A DNA stretch of 64,000 nucleotides from DTU015 sp964406505 (GCA_964406505.1 CAYORX010000001.1:1-64000); one strand, 5' to 3'. Shown: positions 43,515 to 53,450, counted from the first letter of the stretch. The notes: generated by a model not told the origin, from the letters alone. Translations and numbers: made by a program.

Positions 43515-46293
43515 AGTGTATTTGCCTTTAGATAAGATTAACAAGGAAGCAGTCCGGGAAAAATCCATAAGGCACGGCCATCCAAGTACTTTACATCTTT
43601 GGTGGGCAAGACGTCCTTTGGCCGCATGTAGAGCTATTTTGTTTGCGCAGCTCGTAGATGATCCTTCAGGTCATCTGGAGAAGTTTCCCACTATTAAAGC
43701 ACAAAAAGCGGAGAGAGAGCGCTTATGCAAAATTATTGAGGAACTAGTCTTGTGGGAAAACATCAACAACGAAGAAGTTCTCACCAGGGCTAGGGAAGAA
43801 ATAATAAAAAGTACGGGGGCTGACCTTCCGGCGATACTTGATCCTTTTTGCGGGGGTGGGTCTATTCCTTTAGAGGCTCAACGTCTTGGTTTAAATGCCT
43901 ACGGCAGCGATCTAAACCCCATAGCAGTGCTTATTACAAAGGCGCTAATTGAGATTCCGCCGAAATTTGCCGGGCTTCCTCCTGTACATCCAAAAGAAAA
44001 CAATAAAATGGTTGAAACGCGGTACGAAAAGGCACAGGGGTTAGCCGAAGACATCCGATATTATGGAAAGTGGATGAAGGATGAAGCAGAGAAGAAAATC
44101 GGATATCTATACCCTAAGATCGAGTTGCTAAACGAAGATGGTGGAGGAAAATCTACCGTTATCGCTTGGCTTTGGGCTCGCACAGTGGAAAGTCCAAATC
44201 CCGCTTGTAACAGAGCCCATGTGCCCCTTGTGCGTACTTTCTATCTATCGCGGAAAAAAGGCAGGCATATATGGATTGAACCAAAAATAGATCATGAGAA
44301 AAAGACATATCATTTCGAAGTCAGATCTGGTTCTGGAAAACCCCGACCAGGAACTATGAGTCGTCAGGGAGGCACTTGCCTTTTGTCAGGTGTTCCTATA
44401 CCTTTTGACTACATTAGAAAAGAAGCACAAGAAGGTCGTATGGGATCTCGGTTGATGGCCATCGTAGCAGAAGGAGATCGGCGCAGGGTTTATGTTGCCC
44501 CTTCGCCTAAGCATGAGGAAATAGCGAAGCAAGCTAAACCTAGTTGGCGGCCAGATGAGGAACTTCAGGGTAAGGCAAGAGTTAGTGTTCCCCTTTACGG
44601 CATGAATAGTTTTGGAGATTTATTTACTCCGCGTCAACTAGTGGCACTTACCACTTTTAGTGATTTAATACATAAAGTGAAAAACGAGATATATAAGGAT
44701 GCGGTTTCGTTTGGAATGGCAGATGACGGAAAGGGCATCGATGAAGGTGGAACTGGTGCTGCTGCATATGCGGATGCGATTGTTACCTACTTGGCTTTTG
44801 CAATCAGTCGGCTAGCGGATAGAAATTCGGCTATTTGTTCTTGGGATGCTTCGAGGGATAGTACAAGAAACACCTTTGCACGCCAAGCAATTCCTATGAT
44901 ATGGGATTATGCTGAGGTTAATCCTTTTAGTAATTCAACAGGGAATTTTCTTGGTGCACTTTTGTGGATTGAAAAAGTTGTCAATGCATTAGAATTTGAT
45001 GATAACAGCGTTGGTTTTGCGCGACAATTGGACGCGACGGAGGGAGTAAATAACGTCCATTCACCTGTTATGTCGATGGATCCACCTTATTACGACAACG
45101 TTAAGTATAGTGATCTCGCAGATTTTTTCTATGTTTGGCTTCGAAGGTCTCTTATTAAAGTTTATCCCGAACTTTTTGAAACATTGCTGACACCTAAAGC
45201 ACAGGAATTGGTGGCTGCGCCCCGAAGATTTGATGGCGATAGGCAAAAGGCTCATGATTTTTTTGAAAAAGGTCTTAAAAACGTGTTTGAGCAAGTTCGC
45301 CAGGTCCACAATCCAGATTTTCCCATGACCATTTATTATGCCTTTAAACAGTCAGATGTGCCTTCGGTAATAGGACAAACAGAAGGACAGGCGGGTGTTG
45401 TTTCTACTGGTTGGGAAACAATGCTTGAAGCTCTTATATCCGCAGGCTTTACAATTACAGGCACGTGGCCTATTCGTACGGAACTTATGAATAGACCGGT
45501 AGCGACCGGTACCAACGCTTTGGCATCCTCTATTGTGCTGGTTTGCCGCCCACGAGATGTAGACGCGCCTAGAACAACCAGGCGTGATTTCACGCAATCA
45601 TTGATGGAGGAATTGCCTGATGCACTTCGCGAACTTCAACAAGGAAATATTGCACCTGTTGACCTTCAACAGGCGGCTATAGGCCCTGGCATGGCTGTGT
45701 TTTCGCGGTACAGCCAAGTAATAGAGGCTGACGGTTCACCAATGTCGGTTCGTATGGCTTTGGCTTTGATTAACCAGATGCTTGCAGAATATTTGACTGA
45801 GCAAGAAGGCGATTACGATCCTGATACGCGCTGGGCTGTAACATGGTTTGAGCAGTATGGCTTTGAAAAGGGTTCTTACGGTGTGGCTGAAACCCTTTCT
45901 AAGGCGAAAAACGTTTCGATACAAAGGTTGGAAGAGGCAGGAATTCTTGTTGCTAAAGGTGGGGACGTGCGGATTTTGCGCGTGAATGAACTAAAGCTAG
46001 ATGAAGATTTGCCAACCCATGAACATATTTCAGTATGGCAGGCTGCTCAATATTTAGCGAGAGCTAATCTAGATGGTGGAGAGAAGGCGGCTGCTCAGCT
46101 TCTCGCTAAACTCGGTTCGCAGGGTGAGATGGCGCGGCAACTTGCATATAGACTATATGTCATATGTGAACGAAAAGGATGGGCAGCCGAAGGGTATGGT
46201 TATAATGCCTTGGTATCTTCATGGTCAGAGATAACTAAAGGAGCGGGGCAGATCACCTCTAGGCCCGTTCAGATTAGCATGCTAAAGGAGTGA
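43483..46293 (+). CDS. DUF1156 adenine-specific DNA methyltransferase (PglX-type)
   Basis: A 936-residue putative N6-adenine methyltransferase with the DUF1156 N-terminal domain (EVYLPLDKINKEAVREKSIRHGHPSTLHLWW). The S-adenosylmethionine motif is DPFCGGGS near residue 120 and the catalytic DPPY is in MDPPYYDNVKYSDLA near 533. The family's zinc-ribbon region is present but its cysteines are few (SPNPACN). By family it marks host DNA in a BREX-type defence system. AAGGAG lies four bases before ATG 43483; ATG 43492 is an alternative. It follows the helicase with a 32-base overlap and is followed seven bases later by the DUF499 ATPase. Confidence 0.88.
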   Translation: MYFMGKKKLIEVYLPLDKINKEAVREKSIRHGHPSTLHLWWARRPLAACRAILFAQLVDDPSGHLEKFPTIKAQKAERERLCKIIEELVLWENINNEEVLTRAREEIIKSTGADLPAILDPFCGGGSIPLEAQRLGLNAYGSDLNPIAVLITKALIEIPPKFAGLPPVHPKENNKMVETRYEKAQGLAEDIRYYGKWMKDEAEKKIGYLYPKIELLNEDGGGKSTVIAWLWARTVESPNPACNRAHVPLVRTFYLSRKKGRHIWIEPKIDHEKKTYHFEVRSGSGKPRPGTMSRQGGTCLLSGVPIPFDYIRKEAQEGRMGSRLMAIVAEGDRRRVYVAPSPKHEEIAKQAKPSWRPDEELQGKARVSVPLYGMNSFGDLFTPRQLVALTTFSDLIHKVKNEIYKDAVSFGMADDGKGIDEGGTGAAAYADAIVTYLAFAISRLADRNSAICSWDASRDSTRNTFARQAIPMIWDYAEVNPFSNSTGNFLGALLWIEKVVNALEFDDNSVGFARQLDATEGVNNVHSPVMSMDPPYYDNVKYSDLADFFYVWLRRSLIKVYPELFETLLTPKAQELVAAPRRFDGDRQKAHDFFEKGLKNVFEQVRQVHNPDFPMTIYYAFKQSDVPSVIGQTEGQAGVVSTGWETMLEALISAGFTITGTWPIRTELMNRPVATGTNALASSIVLVCRPRDVDAPRTTRRDFTQSLMEELPDALRELQQGNIAPVDLQQAAIGPGMAVFSRYSQVIEADGSPMSVRMALALINQMLAEYLTEQEGDYDPDTRWAVTWFEQYGFEKGSYGVAETLSKAKNVSIQRLEEAGILVAKGGDVRILRVNELKLDEDLPTHEHISVWQAAQYLARANLDGGEKAAAQLLAKLGSQGEMARQLAYRLYVICERKGWAAEGYGYNALVSSWSEITKGAGQITSRPVQISMLKE

Positions 46294-46300
46294 ATATGAG

Positions 46301-49300
46301 TTGGCTTATAGTAACCGTCAAAGAGTTGGAAAAGCGTTGGATTTACTTCGCCTAGGTCTTACACCTTTTGTAGAGCGGGAATTAAAGTCCTATTACGGTG
46401 ATGTATGGCGTTCGGAAACCCTTAAAAGCTTGCCAAGAGAATCCGATTGGGAAAAAGATGTCCACGAATTAAAATTAGACGTGCATGCTTTGCTAGTCAT
46501 CATGTGGGACAAATGGATCGAAGTTTTTAGGCAGATTCTAGGACATACCGAAAGAAGTTTAGTCAGCGAATTAAGAGAGATCAGAAATCGCTGGGCACAC
46601 CAGTCTGCTTTCACTGCTGACGATGCTTATAGGGCTTTGGATAGTACAAGTAGGTTGTTGAAATCTGTTTCGGCACCCCAAGCACGCGATGTAGATGCAA
46701 TGAAACAGGAACTCCTACGTCTTCGGTACGAAAGACAGGTTAAGCTTGAAACAAGAAACAAATCCATAGAGCCTACTAAAGGCAATCCCGTTCCCGGCCT
46801 TTTGCCCTGGCGAGAAATTATCGTGCCTCACCCTGACGTAGCCTCCGGTCGATACCAAGAAGCTGAATTTGCTGCTGATTTAGATCAGATACATAGAGGA
46901 GAAGGTTCCCCAGAATACAAAGACCCGCGTGAGTTTTTTAGTAGAACATATATTACGGAAGGGTTAAGGCAACTTTTAGTAAATGGCGTACTAAGATTAT
47001 CGGGGCAAGGCGGGGATCCTATAGTAGGCTTACAGACCAATTTTGGTGGCGGTAAAACTCATTCTATGATGGCGCTTTATCATCTTTTTTCTGATGTTCC
47101 TGTCACAGAACTTCCCGGGGCAGAGCAAGTTTTGGCTGAGGCCGATATTAAAGAACTACCCAAGGTGAACACAGCCGTGCTAGTAGGCCACGCTTTGTCT
47201 CCAGGTCAGCCTTTACGTCACATTGATGGACGTATTTTTATAAACACGCTTTGGGGAGAACTTGCATATCAGATCGGGGGTGAAAAAGGCTTTAAATTAG
47301 TTTCCAAGGCAGATGAGCTGGGGGTTAGCCCTGGTTCCAGTGCTCTTAGACAGTTATTTAGCAAATTTGGTCCATGTCTTATTCTAATAGATGAGTGGAT
47401 CGCATTTGTTCGGATGTTATACAAGAAGCATGATCTCCCTGCGGGATCTTTTGAGGCTAATATGACATTTGTACAAGCTTTGACTGAAGCGGTGCGTCAA
47501 GTTCCCAACACGCTTTTGATAGCAAGTATACCTGCATCAGACATAGAAACCGGGGGAGAGGGTGGTCGTGAGGCCCTAGAAAGAATCCAAAATACTTTCG
47601 GTCGAATGGAATCTTCGTGGAGACCGGCTAGCGCTGAAGAAGGGTTTGAGATTGTAAGGCGTAGGTTATTTGAACCTATTATAGATCCCCAAAAGTTTGT
47701 AGCCAGGGACACCGTGGTAGCAGCTTTTAGCAATGCTTATCGGGAACACTCACAGGAATTTCCAACCCCTTGTATTGAAAAGGCTTACGAGCAGCGCATG
47801 GAAGCTGCATATCCTATACACCCAGAACTATTTGATAGATTATACGGCGAATGGTCAACCTTAGAAAGATTTCAGCGCACTCGTGGAGTGCTTCGCTTAA
47901 TGGCAGCAATTATAAACGGACTTTGGCAGCGCAATGATAAAAACCTACTTATAATGCCCGGATTTGTACCTATAGATGATCCCCGAATCAGTAGGGAACT
48001 TATGAAACACTTGGAACCCAATTGGTCAGCGATCATTGAAGGGGATGTAGATGGCCACAGCTCACTTCCGCTCGGATTAGATGGAGATAATGCTAATCTT
48101 GGACGTTATTCGGCTGCTCGACGTGTTGCTCGTACTATATTTATGGGTACAGCCCCTACTTCAAGTATGCCTAATCCGGGAATAGATGAAAGAAGTGTAA
48201 GACTTGGTTGTGTTCAGCCAGGGGAAAATCCGGCAATTTTTGGCGATGCTCTACGAAGGCTTACTGATCAAGCTACCTATCTTTACATTGACAGGAATCG
48301 TTATTGGTATTCAACACAACCTAATATTGTGAGGCTTGCGCGTGATAGGGCAGATAGCATTATGAGAAAACCCGATAATATTTGGGATGAAATAAAAAAA
48401 CGACTGCGTCGTGACAGAAAACGGGGAGATTTTTCTGGCGTTCATGTAGCGCCGGATGACGGTACTCAGGTGTCCGATGATATGTCTGCTAGATTAGTTA
48501 TTTTAGGCCCTGAGTATACGCACTCATACAAGGATGTAGGGTCACAAGCTTTGGTACAAGCCCAATCAATACTGGAAAGCCGTAGTTCGGGTATAAGGCT
48601 GTATCGCAATATGTTAGTGTTTTTAGCACCTGACCGAACGCGAATGGTTGAATTACAGCAGGCAATTGCCATGTATCTTGCGTGGGATTCTATAATCGGT
48701 GATATTGTACCATTAGATCTTAACCCCTCTCAAGTGAATCAAGCAAAAACCAAGCTCCAAGAATCAGATAGTGTCGTAAATACGAGGATTAACGAAGTTT
48801 ACACGCGGGTTCTTTACCCAATTCAACATGAAAAAAGCGGACAGATGGATTGGCAGGAGTTAAGGCTTCAACCTAGTGATGGGGCTTTAGCTTCTAGGGT
48901 AAGTAAACGGATTAAAGGTAATCATCTTATTACCGAGTATTCGGCTACAAGTTTAAGAATAGAATTGGATCGGTTTATTTGGAAAGACAAATCGCACGTA
49001 GGTTTAAAAGACCTATGGACATTTTTCGCTTCTTATCCGTATTTGCCCCGGCTCAAAGATGAAAACGTATTGCTTGAGGCTATACAAAATGGAATTCGGG
49101 AACTTACATGGTCTGATCACTTTGCTTATGCTGAAGCTTACGATAAGGCGAGGAAGCGTTATTTGGGCCTGAAGGCTGGTCAATTATCAAGCGTTATCAT
49201 GGATGATCGTGCTGTTTTAGTTCGTCCGGATGTTGCGCTGAAACAAATCGAAGAAGATAAACAGCGTCGAGAACAACAAGCAAAGCCAGTAGGTGACATA

Positions 49301-49621
49301 TCAGGAGCCGGCAAAGGTTACTTCGAAGAAGAATCAAAACCCATCGAGTCTCAGCCTTCGTATAGGCCATCTACGCCAACTATGAAACGGTTTTATGGCA
49401 ATATAAACATAGATCCGGTTAGAATGATTCGTGACACAACTAGGGTTGCGAATGAAATCGTTCAGCATTTTACGGGTTTGACAGATACCGAAGTTGAGAT
49501 CTCCCTGGAAATTTCGGCTAAATCTAAGGATGGCATACCCGAGCGGATTGTTCACGTGGTATCCGAAAACTGTGATGCATTGAAATTTAGCAGTTATGAA
49601 TTTGAAAACGATGAGAAATAA
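46301..49621 (+). CDS. DUF499 AAA ATPase with N-terminal Swt1/HEPN-type domain (PglY/BrxC-like)
   Basis: A 1106-residue protein. Residues 1-135 resemble the Swt1-type HEPN domain and contain RNRWAHQ at about 95-101, an RX4H motif used by HEPN RNases. The DUF499 AAA domain follows, with Walker A GGGKTH near 249 and Walker B LILIDEW near 360. Long C-terminal domains complete the chain. DUF499 ATPases are the PglY/BrxC partners of DUF1156 methyltransferases in BREX-type systems. The start is TTG 46301 with AAAGGAG ten bases upstream; the nearby ATG at 46296 is in the wrong frame. It is the last gene of the three-gene defence operon. Confidence 0.87.
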   Translation: MAYSNRQRVGKALDLLRLGLTPFVERELKSYYGDVWRSETLKSLPRESDWEKDVHELKLDVHALLVIMWDKWIEVFRQILGHTERSLVSELREIRNRWAHQSAFTADDAYRALDSTSRLLKSVSAPQARDVDAMKQELLRLRYERQVKLETRNKSIEPTKGNPVPGLLPWREIIVPHPDVASGRYQEAEFAADLDQIHRGEGSPEYKDPREFFSRTYITEGLRQLLVNGVLRLSGQGGDPIVGLQTNFGGGKTHSMMALYHLFSDVPVTELPGAEQVLAEADIKELPKVNTAVLVGHALSPGQPLRHIDGRIFINTLWGELAYQIGGEKGFKLVSKADELGVSPGSSALRQLFSKFGPCLILIDEWIAFVRMLYKKHDLPAGSFEANMTFVQALTEAVRQVPNTLLIASIPASDIETGGEGGREALERIQNTFGRMESSWRPASAEEGFEIVRRRLFEPIIDPQKFVARDTVVAAFSNAYREHSQEFPTPCIEKAYEQRMEAAYPIHPELFDRLYGEWSTLERFQRTRGVLRLMAAIINGLWQRNDKNLLIMPGFVPIDDPRISRELMKHLEPNWSAIIEGDVDGHSSLPLGLDGDNANLGRYSAARRVARTIFMGTAPTSSMPNPGIDERSVRLGCVQPGENPAIFGDALRRLTDQATYLYIDRNRYWYSTQPNIVRLARDRADSIMRKPDNIWDEIKKRLRRDRKRGDFSGVHVAPDDGTQVSDDMSARLVILGPEYTHSYKDVGSQALVQAQSILESRSSGIRLYRNMLVFLAPDRTRMVELQQAIAMYLAWDSIIGDIVPLDLNPSQVNQAKTKLQESDSVVNTRINEVYTRVLYPIQHEKSGQMDWQELRLQPSDGALASRVSKRIKGNHLITEYSATSLRIELDRFIWKDKSHVGLKDLWTFFASYPYLPRLKDENVLLEAIQNGIRELTWSDHFAYAEAYDKARKRYLGLKAGQLSSVIMDDRAVLVRPDVALKQIEEDKQRREQQAKPVGDISGAGKGYFEEESKPIESQPSYRPSTPTMKRFYGNINIDPVRMIRDTTRVANEIVQHFTGLTDTEVEISLEISAKSKDGIPERIVHVVSENCDALKFSSYEFENDEK

Positions 49622-49650
49622 GATTTTCGAATAATGGGGAGGATGCATGG

Positions 49651-50895
49651 ATGTGCGATACATTTTACATATCTAGAAATACCGGTGAAACAGCGTTTTT
49701 CGCTAAAAACAGCGATAGGGATCCTAATGAGCCTCAGTATATGCATTTTATTCCTGAAGGACATCAAAGTGAGCCGGGTACTTATGTAAAAATGTCTTCT
49801 TATGAAGTAAAGCATCATGTGTGGTTATCTAGACCTTCGTGGATGTGGGGAGGTGAAATGGGAGTCAACCAAAAAGGCGTTGCCATTGGCAATGAAGCTA
49901 CCTTCAATAAAGTAAAAGTGCCGAAAAAGGGCGTTTTAGGCATGGATCATTTGCGGATTGCTTTAGAACTTGCTTCAACTGCCAAAGAAGCCTTAGACAT
50001 TTTGATCATAAATACCGAAAAACATGGGCAAGGCGGAAATGGCGGCTTTGAACATCCAATATATTACCACAACAGCTATCTAATAACCGATCCTTACGAG
50101 GCTTATGTGTTAGATACCGTAGGACGGGATTACGCATATAAAAAATTTGATGTAAACCTTCATATAAGCAACAAAATCTGTTTAAAAGATAATTTCGATG
50201 CTATATCTCCAAACCTTGAAGATAGGGTTAAAAACTTTGAAAAACATTTTACAAATCCGCTTGTCACGTATTTCGCCGGTGCATACCACAGGGAAAACCG
50301 TGGCAGAAAACTTTTGGAGCGTAAGCATTGGGCCATAGACGATGTAATATCTTTACTCAAAGATCGACATACGGGTAAAGTGGCATCTATGAGAAACATA
50401 AGCATGATAGCTGGAGGCATCATCAGTTCCCAAGCTACGGCTTCTTTTTTCTATGATTACTCAAGCAACGTGATTTGGTATACCGAAGGCCCTTGTCCTG
50501 AAATCCAACTTTTCAAACCTTTAAAAATGAAGTTTTTTCGGAAATTAGGAACTCAAAAAGATGGAGTTCAAAGATGGAAGCGAAACAACTTACTTTTTCG
50601 GGCAGTCTTAAAAGATTTTAAAACGAACAAAGAAAAAATTCGTGAACTTAGAGAAAGTTATCAGCAGAAAATTTTCGAACTAAGTTCGAGTAAGATCCAG
50701 GCAGATGAGGTTGCTCAGATACACAACTTAAATAACGTATATTTAAAAGAGGCGTTAAAGATAGTAGGTCCAAGCCGCGAATTTAAAACTGGTGGGCCGT
50801 TGTTTAGCCGTTACTGGAAAAAAGAGAATAAAGCTTTAATTGAAAAGGAAGAAGAGGATAAATTAAAAACTCTTTACGAAGAATATTTTCTTTGA
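49651..50895 (+). CDS. Peptidase C69 family (secernin/PepD-like) Ntn hydrolase
   Basis: A 414-residue hydrolase starting MCDTFYISRNTGETAFFAKNSDRD, so Cys2 would become the N-terminal nucleophile after removal of Met, as in dipeptidase PepD/C69 and the secernins. The second block is GVAIGNEATF and the third ALELASTAKEALDIL. Length is near the family norm; the C-terminal part is helical. GGGGAGG lies about ten bases before ATG 49651. It starts 29 bases after the DUF499 ATPase and may be co-transcribed with it. Whether it belongs to the defence system or is simply a neighbouring peptidase cannot be decided here. Confidence 0.85.
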   Translation: MCDTFYISRNTGETAFFAKNSDRDPNEPQYMHFIPEGHQSEPGTYVKMSSYEVKHHVWLSRPSWMWGGEMGVNQKGVAIGNEATFNKVKVPKKGVLGMDHLRIALELASTAKEALDILIINTEKHGQGGNGGFEHPIYYHNSYLITDPYEAYVLDTVGRDYAYKKFDVNLHISNKICLKDNFDAISPNLEDRVKNFEKHFTNPLVTYFAGAYHRENRGRKLLERKHWAIDDVISLLKDRHTGKVASMRNISMIAGGIISSQATASFFYDYSSNVIWYTEGPCPEIQLFKPLKMKFFRKLGTQKDGVQRWKRNNLLFRAVLKDFKTNKEKIRELRESYQQKIFELSSSKIQADEVAQIHNLNNVYLKEALKIVGPSREFKTGGPLFSRYWKKENKALIEKEEEDKLKTLYEEYFL

Positions 50896-51321
50896 AATAA
50901 ATTTTTCGATGCGTTCCATGTATTTTTGTCGGATCTCGCCTAGCGTTTTTCCACTTCCTTTATGTATAGTGAAACTGTAAGTTTGCACGCTCGACCATCC
51001 ATAGATACCCTTTAACTACATCTGTAAAGATTGTTCTTTGCCGTCAACTAATACGTTACCATTCGCAAGGAGCATAGCTTCGTCGGTTTTACCTTTAGCT
51101 AATATGATGTCTTTTTCTTTGACAACGCCCCACTTAAGCATATCCAGGATTCGTGGTAAGGAACGTCGTATGCTGCTCCCTTTAGATTTAGATAAACTGT
51201 CGGGCCTTTGTAAAAGATCAACATATTCCTTGGGATCGACGATAGGTAAGATCTTTTCAGCGCGTAAATACATACTCTCGCTTAGCTTGTATGGGGTTAG
51301 TTGGTAACAACTTATGTCCAC
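50863..51321 (-). pseudogene. RAMA-like domain protein interrupted by an in-frame TAG
   Basis: A minus-strand frame from GTG 51321 encodes CYQLTPYKLSESMYLRAEKILPIVD and then MLKWGVVKEKDIILAKGKTDEAMLLANGNVLVDGKEQSLQM, followed by a TAG at 51016-51018. The frame reopens and continues LKGIYGWSSVQTYSFTIHKGSGKTLGEIRQKYMER to a stop at 50863-50865. The joined sequence resembles a RAMA domain (restriction/adenine-methylase-associated): KWGVVK, then VLVDGKE, then a YGW and a GKTLGEIR ending. The TAG lies at a residue that is probably Trp (TGG to TAG). Its 3' part overlaps the end of the C69 gene, convergently. Function of the intact protein is unknown. Confidence 0.6.
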
Positions 51322-51480
51322 AGGAACAAGCTAATATATTATTCTGTAGATGCAGCGCAATTCATTGTTGACCGGTCTTTAACAACGACTGCTTGAGTGG
51401 TAAAGGTTCAAACCTATCTAAACGAGAATTAAAGTATTAGACATTTATCGAAACTATCTTTTCCTGAAGGAGTAAAACAG

Positions 51481-52500
51481 ATGGATAAAATGAAGGGAAA
51501 GGGTCGTGAAAATCAAGTAAAATCAACAACTACACCGTCATTTCCAGGAAATATAAGTATTCGCCATTATCAAGGCGGCGATGAAAAAGCGATAGTTGAT
51601 CTTTGGAACCAAGCACTTCCTCAAGACACCGTAAGCGATTTACTCTTTCGTAATCGGGTATTGTTAGATCCAAACTTTGACCCAAAAGGATGTTTTATCG
51701 CAGTAGACAACAGCCTAAATCTCGTAGGTTTCTTGTTAGCGATATACAGAAAGACTCCGCTTTTCGGAACCGATATCGAGCCGGATATCGGATGGATAAC
51801 AATATTTTTTACCCATCCCGCATATAGGCGAAAAGGCATCGGTAGCGCATTATTCAATGCCGCAGAAACATATTTATGCTCTTTAGGTCGAAAATATATC
51901 TACATATCCTCATATACTCCTAATTATTTTAATCCTGGAATCGATCAGAAGATGTACGCAGGTGCTGTGGAATTCCTTAAAAACCGCAACTATTCGAGCC
52001 AAAGTCTAGCATCAGCCATGGACAAAAGCCTTGTAGGCTTCAAGATACCAAAAGACGTTAAAGCCTTGAAAATCCAAAGAGAAAATGAAGGTTACTTTTT
52101 CGATTACCTCTCAACACCTCTAATGGTAGACACGCTAAAATTTATTTATGAACAGTTTGGGAGCGATTGGGCGAGAGCCGTACGCGAAGCGCTTTTAGGT
52201 GGAGTATCAAACAAAAACTTCATTATAGCTAGAAAACATCACCGCGTAATAGGGTTTGCATGTTTTGGTGCATACGACAATATTGGAGAGCGGTTCGGCC
52301 CTTTCGGCGTTCACAAAGATTTTCGCGGTTTAGGGTTAGGTAAAATTCTTTTATATCACACTTTATATGTAATGAGACAAAATGGAATGCACAACGCATG
52401 GCTTTTATGGACGACCGAAAATTCACCGGCCGGTGAATTGTACAAAAGAGCCGGATTTACGGTAACCAGACGCTTTTGTATAATGAAAAAACAAATCTAA
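51481..52500 (+). CDS. Tandem-GNAT acetyltransferase
   Basis: A 339-residue protein with two GNAT folds, as in mycothiol synthase and related tandem acetyltransferases. The first CoA-binding loop is RRKGIGSALF at about 116, the second RGLGLGKILL near 282. Each sits behind a beta strand with FFTHPAYR and GVHKDFR. The first domain looks more complete; in many tandem GNATs only one domain is catalytic. AAGGAG lies seven bases before the ATG. The substrate is unknown. It is monocistronic. Confidence 0.88.
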   Translation: MDKMKGKGRENQVKSTTTPSFPGNISIRHYQGGDEKAIVDLWNQALPQDTVSDLLFRNRVLLDPNFDPKGCFIAVDNSLNLVGFLLAIYRKTPLFGTDIEPDIGWITIFFTHPAYRRKGIGSALFNAAETYLCSLGRKYIYISSYTPNYFNPGIDQKMYAGAVEFLKNRNYSSQSLASAMDKSLVGFKIPKDVKALKIQRENEGYFFDYLSTPLMVDTLKFIYEQFGSDWARAVREALLGGVSNKNFIIARKHHRVIGFACFGAYDNIGERFGPFGVHKDFRGLGLGKILLYHTLYVMRQNGMHNAWLLWTTENSPAGELYKRAGFTVTRRFCIMKKQI

Positions 52501-52649
52501 AGCAAAACGCGATCGATTAAGCCTGTAAAATGTAAGGGGATGTTTATCAAATTTTGATTTACCAAAAGCTTATATGCTTCTCGAAGGTGCGCTAATCAGA
52601 TAAGCCCAAGGTTTTTCCGGAATTTAGGTACTTAGTTTGTATTCAATCA

Positions 52650-53450
52650 GTGAAAGTAGGGGTGGTACCAATTATTAAATGTTATTTTATCGATGCATTT
52701 GCAGAAAAGGTCTTCGAAGGCAACCCAGCCGGAGTTTGCGTTTTGCAGGAATGGCTTCCCGATGAACTGATGTTAAATATCGCAAAAGAAAACAATCTTT
52801 CAGAAACCGCTTTCGTTGTAAAACAAAATGATGCATACCATTTGCGGTGGTTTACTCCGACGGAAGAGGTTGATCTTTGTGGACACGCTACTTTAGCAAC
52901 TGCATTTGTGCTTGCGAACTTCATCGAGCCAGAAGTTGAGACGTTTCGTTTCGATACACGAAGTGGACGACTTTCTGTATCCCGCCGCGGTGATCTGTAT
53001 GAAATGAATTTCCCGGCTTATGATCTTACCGAGGTTTTAGTCACCGATGAAATGGAGGACGCCATAGGAGTTCGGCCCCTAGAAGCTTACATGGGGAGAG
53101 ACTTGTTGTGCGTGTTCGAGCACGAAAACGATATCATTACCATGAATCCCGACTTGGCTAAACTAATGAAAATAGATGGTTTGTTGCTACAAGCTACCGC
53201 ACCTGGAACGAAATTTGATTGCGTATCTCGGTCTTTTGGTCCAAAGGTTGGTATCGATGAAGATCCGGTGTGCGGCTCAGGACATTGCCACATCATTCCA
53301 TATTGGGCACAAAGGTTGGGTAAAAACAAACTGACCGCTCGTCAAGTGTCTTTGCGTGGTGGTACAGTGTACGGCGAGATGCAAGGCGAACGTGTAAAAA
53401 TATCCGGTACCGCAGTTTTATATGCGATCGCTGATCTTTACGTAGAATGA
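52650..53450 (+). CDS. PhzF-family isomerase/epimerase-like protein
   Basis: A 266-residue protein of the PhzF (DapF-fold) family. The catalytic Glu lies in NNLSETAFV (about residue 49), the glycine/His block is EEVDLCGHATLATAFVL, and the second-domain motif is DPVCGSGHCHIIPYW, near-identical in pattern to PhzF. These enzymes isomerise small metabolites through a Glu general acid/base; the true substrate outside phenazine producers is unknown. The GTG at 52650 is weakly supported; a later GTG (52662) or the ATT at 52671 near AGGGGTGG may be the real start. Confidence 0.88.
   Translation: MKVGVVPIIKCYFIDAFAEKVFEGNPAGVCVLQEWLPDELMLNIAKENNLSETAFVVKQNDAYHLRWFTPTEEVDLCGHATLATAFVLANFIEPEVETFRFDTRSGRLSVSRRGDLYEMNFPAYDLTEVLVTDEMEDAIGVRPLEAYMGRDLLCVFEHENDIITMNPDLAKLMKIDGLLLQATAPGTKFDCVSRSFGPKVGIDEDPVCGSGHCHIIPYWAQRLGKNKLTARQVSLRGGTVYGEMQGERVKISGTAVLYAIADLYVE

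Noticed and set aside
51016..51018. TAG read as pyrrolysine in the RAMA-like frame
   Set aside because: TAG is used as an ordinary stop by several genes in this window (for example 13873, 23873 and 26096) and the site fits TGG to TAG, so a nonsense change is more likely.
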